From NCBI GenBank assembly GCA_018340805.1, contig JACMZG010001914.1, positions 46,011,463-46,075,462 of the forward strand: 64,000 nucleotides of DNA. Reading direction: 5' to 3'. This document shows positions 60,593 to 64,000 of this stretch, one piece after another. The translations under genes and the position numbers were made by a program. The notes beneath the pieces are model-generated. The model had not been told where the DNA came from. It searched no databases and saw only the letters and a list, made by a program, of their open reading frames with translations. Every line of letters starts with the position of its first letter. The first letter of the stretch is position 1. This DNA is from Microvelia longipes (taxonomy: Eukaryota; Arthropoda; Insecta; Hemiptera; Veliidae).

Positions 60593-60989
60593 ATATTGTC
60601 TTATCCTCTTATAATATCTATTTTTAATAAATAATTCAAGATTTGAGCTAACCATGCACAGTTATTGCTGGTACTTTCCATTCGCGATAATAAATGGAGT
60701 TAACACCTTTATCTATGGATAGCTTTACATTCATTCAATAAAACGTAATCTTTCAGATTATTTACCAATGCCTTAGAGGTTTGGTAAATAATCTATATCA
60801 GAAAAAGTTATATCAGAAAACATATAACCTCCTGTTGTTCAGTGGGTTTGGACGTCTTCTATACTCTAGGAACACTATAATCATTACACTATCATTATTT
60901 ATTGCTTAAAGGTGATCTAGGTACACTCTTCTAATTATCTACTTTAATAGGTGCTGTCGATGAGTGAATAAAAAAATAAATAACATTAA

Positions 60990-61175
60990 ATTCAGGCTCT
61001 ATCGGCGCTTTGTTGAGTTAGATGTAACAAATCGGAGAGGAACATGAATTCAATGTTTATTCGTCAATAATGAACTATGTCAATGATGGAACAGTTGCCA
61101 GATGTAGCGTAGCTATAATTAGCTTGTTACCTTTCCTAGGTGTCTCTCGCATCCATATTATGTCAAAATTGAATT
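60990..61175. repeat. half copy of the 60240 foldback family
   Basis: GAGTTAGATGTAACAAATCG, GATGGAACAGTTGCCAGATG and ACCTTTCCTAGGTGTCTCT match the right arm of the neighbouring complete element. Confidence 0.7.
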
Positions 61176-61449
61176 AAAAAATACTACGTTTCAAGGTCCA
61201 AGTAGAGCAGGTAGCATGTCTAGGTTTATGGTCAGTAAAGTGAATCATAATGTATGTCGGTCCACAACTTGGTCTGGAAATTATTCTTGTGTAGCCCTGC
61301 CGGTCGTCTAAGTCCGCAGGGTTGGGTTTATTCTACTCCTTTGAATCAAACATGGATCTCCTTCCAATGATCAACCCCCAAGGATCTTCACTTCCTTGGT
61401 GATCCTGTGCCTACTCCCCTATCTCCTTCCAATCATCATGACCCTTACC

Positions 61450-62375
<926 letters not shown>

Positions 62376-63375
62376 NNNNNNNNNNNNNNNNNNNNNNNNN
62401 NNNNNNNNNNNNNNNNNNNNNNNNNNNNNNNNNNNNNNNNNNNNNNNNNNNNNNNNNNNNNNNNNNNNNNNNNNNNNNNNNNNNNNNNNNNNNNNNNNNN
62501 NNNNNNNNNNNNNNNNNNNNNNNNNNNNNNNNNNNNNNNNNNNNNNNNNNNNNNNNNNNNNNNNNNNNNNNNNNNNNNNNNNNNNNNNNNNNNNNNNNNN
62601 NNNNNNNNNNNNNNNNNNNNNNNNNNNNNNNNNNNNNNNNNNNNNNNNNNNNNNNNNNNNNNNNNNNNNNNNNNNNNNNNNNNNNNNNNNNNNNNNNNNN
62701 NNNNNNNNNNNNNNNNNNNNNNNNNNNNNNNNNNNNNNNNNNNNNNNNNNNNNNNNNNNNNNNNNNNNNNNNNNNNNNNNNNNNNNNNNNNNNNNNNNNN
62801 NNNNNNNNNNNNNNNNNNNNNNNNNNNNNNNNNNNNNNNNNNNNNNNNNNNNNNNNNNNNNNNNNNNNNNNNNNNNNNNNNNNNNNNNNNNNNNNNNNNN
62901 NNNNNNNNNNNNNNNNNNNNNNNNNNNNNNNNNNNNNNNNNNNNNNNNNNNNNNNNNNNNNNNNNNNNNNNNNNNNNNNNNNNNNNNNNNNNNNNNNNNN
63001 NNNNNNNNNNNNNNNNNNNNNNNNNNNNNNNNNNNNNNNNNNNNNNNNNNNNNNNNNNNNNNNNNNNNNNNNNNNNNNNNNNNNNNNNNNNNNNNNNNNN
63101 NNNNNNNNNNNNNNNNNNNNNNNNNNNNNNNNNNNNNNNNNNNNNNNNNNNNNNNNNNNNNNNNNNNNNNNNNNNNNNNNNNNNNNNNNNNNNNNNNNNN
63201 NNNNNNNNNNNNNNNNNNNNNNNNNNNNNNNNNNNNNNNNNNNNNNNNNNNNNNNNNNNNNNNNNNNNNNNNNNNNNNNNNNNNNNNNNNNNNNNNNNNN
63301 NNNNNNNNNNNNNNNNNNNNNNNNNNNNNNNNNNNNNNNNNNNNNNNNNNNNNNNNNNNNNNNNNNNNNNNNNNN
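62376..63375. other. assembly gap (1000 N)
   Basis: Exactly 1000 unknown bases, so a placeholder size. Confidence 1.
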
Positions 63376-63805
63376 AATTTTGATCAGGATCGCACTAAAT
63401 TTGTGTACTTAATATTTACCCAAAGATCTTATATAAAGGGGAAGGAACATATCAGGTCTTCACAATGTAAAAAGGTGTCACCAACCCCCCCACCGCTACT
63501 CTTTCAGCACTTGTAGCATATCATCCTTCCTATCAACAGGTTATAAACATGCCGAATAAAATTTTAGTTCTTTTTATTGTTGTTATGGTTAAATGTTTTG
63601 ACATATGTCTAATTGTCAGTCCAGTATTAAATATAGATCAGATTATTGTTCTCTGTTATAGCGTATAGTTTATAGGTAGTATAGTTATAGTTTTAATGTG
63701 CTAGCCAGCACATAAATGGTCCTTCGAGTAGCTTGAACTCAGTGTAGTAGTATAGATCAAAAAGTTTTGCCGTAAACTTTTGCAAAGACAGAAAACACAA
63801 AAAGG
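63376..63805 (+). other. possible end of an LTR and primer binding site
   Basis: A CTAGCCAGCACA ending is followed after a few bases by TGGTCCTTCGAG (from 63717), which starts TGG as primer binding sites do. It precedes the open frame at 63806. The LTR start cannot be seen, and no second LTR is in the window. Confidence 0.3.
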
Positions 63806-64000
63806 ATGGGTAGTAATAGTAGACATTCAGCCAGAATGCAAACTCAAGAGACAGAAGAAACTCATATACAGCCAGACGAAAACATGCATTCCAATAGAAA
63901 AGATGTAAGTATAACAAAAATTACTATTGGAAACTGTTCAGAAAAAAGACAAATATTACTCTATAACATAGAGATAGAAAAGCTCAAAGCAATTGCCAAA
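63806..64000 (+). CDS. unidentified open frame running off the right edge
   Basis: From ATG at 63806 the frame stays open for 65 codons to the last base. The product begins MGSNSRHSARMQTQETEETH and is polar, rich in Gln, Glu and Asn, with IEIEKLKAIAK at the visible end. I do not recognise a domain. Given the possible primer binding site just upstream it may be the start of a retrotransposon gag-type protein. A GTAAGT after NRKD could alternatively be a splice donor of a cellular exon. Confidence 0.35.
   Translation, partial: MGSNSRHSARMQTQETEETHIQPDENMHSNRKDVSITKITIGNCSEKRQILLYNIEIEKLKAIAK

Overview
The window is AT-rich animal nuclear DNA with long introns, GT-AG splice sites, dense short inverted-repeat transposons and (TA)n arrays. 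Gene content (one TDP-43/TBPH-type gene, a CISD3-type CDGSH protein, an aralar/citrin carrier and a PIP4K) and the transposon style suggest an insect, possibly hemipteran; I cannot fix the species from sequence alone. Two N gaps (26891-27769 and 62376-63375) interrupt the assembly.

Four protein-coding genes can be reconstructed. (1) TDP-43/TBPH, minus strand, three 5' coding exons (13232-12995, 9398-9229, 8643-8503); the rest lies off the left edge. (2) CISD3, plus strand, complete in three phase-0 exons (13477-13575, 15025-15186, 26328-26501; 144 aa). TDP-43 and CISD3 are head to head with 244 bp between start codons. (3) An intronless 684-aa aralar/citrin-type mitochondrial aspartate/glutamate carrier (25039-22985, minus), nested in the 11.1-kb second intron of CISD3 on the opposite strand. 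(4) PIP4K, minus strand, complete in eight exons from 52113 to 31589, joining in frame to 405 aa.

The remainder is mainly mobile and repetitive DNA: a MULE-like element with a perfect 9-bp target duplication (860-1833); two hAT-like MITEs with 8-bp duplications; a CTTAG-ended MITE family with 8-bp duplications, two copies in opposite orientation in PIP4K introns; a CTACAGTC-ended family (four copies); many foldback elements (largest 691 bp); two truncated LINEs; minisatellites of 16 to about 37 bp; and (TA)n arrays, one running into a gap. The right edge shows what may be the start of an LTR retrotransposon.

The genes do not form a pathway or operon. CISD3 and aralar are both mitochondrial, but their nesting looks like insertion of a retrocopy. 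I found no convincing new biological system. The best leads are the 11-residue repeat that stays open immediately after TDP-43 exon 3, the nested intronless aralar, the inverted MITE pair around PIP4K exons 4-6, and a foldback family whose centre repeatedly carries new tandem repeats.
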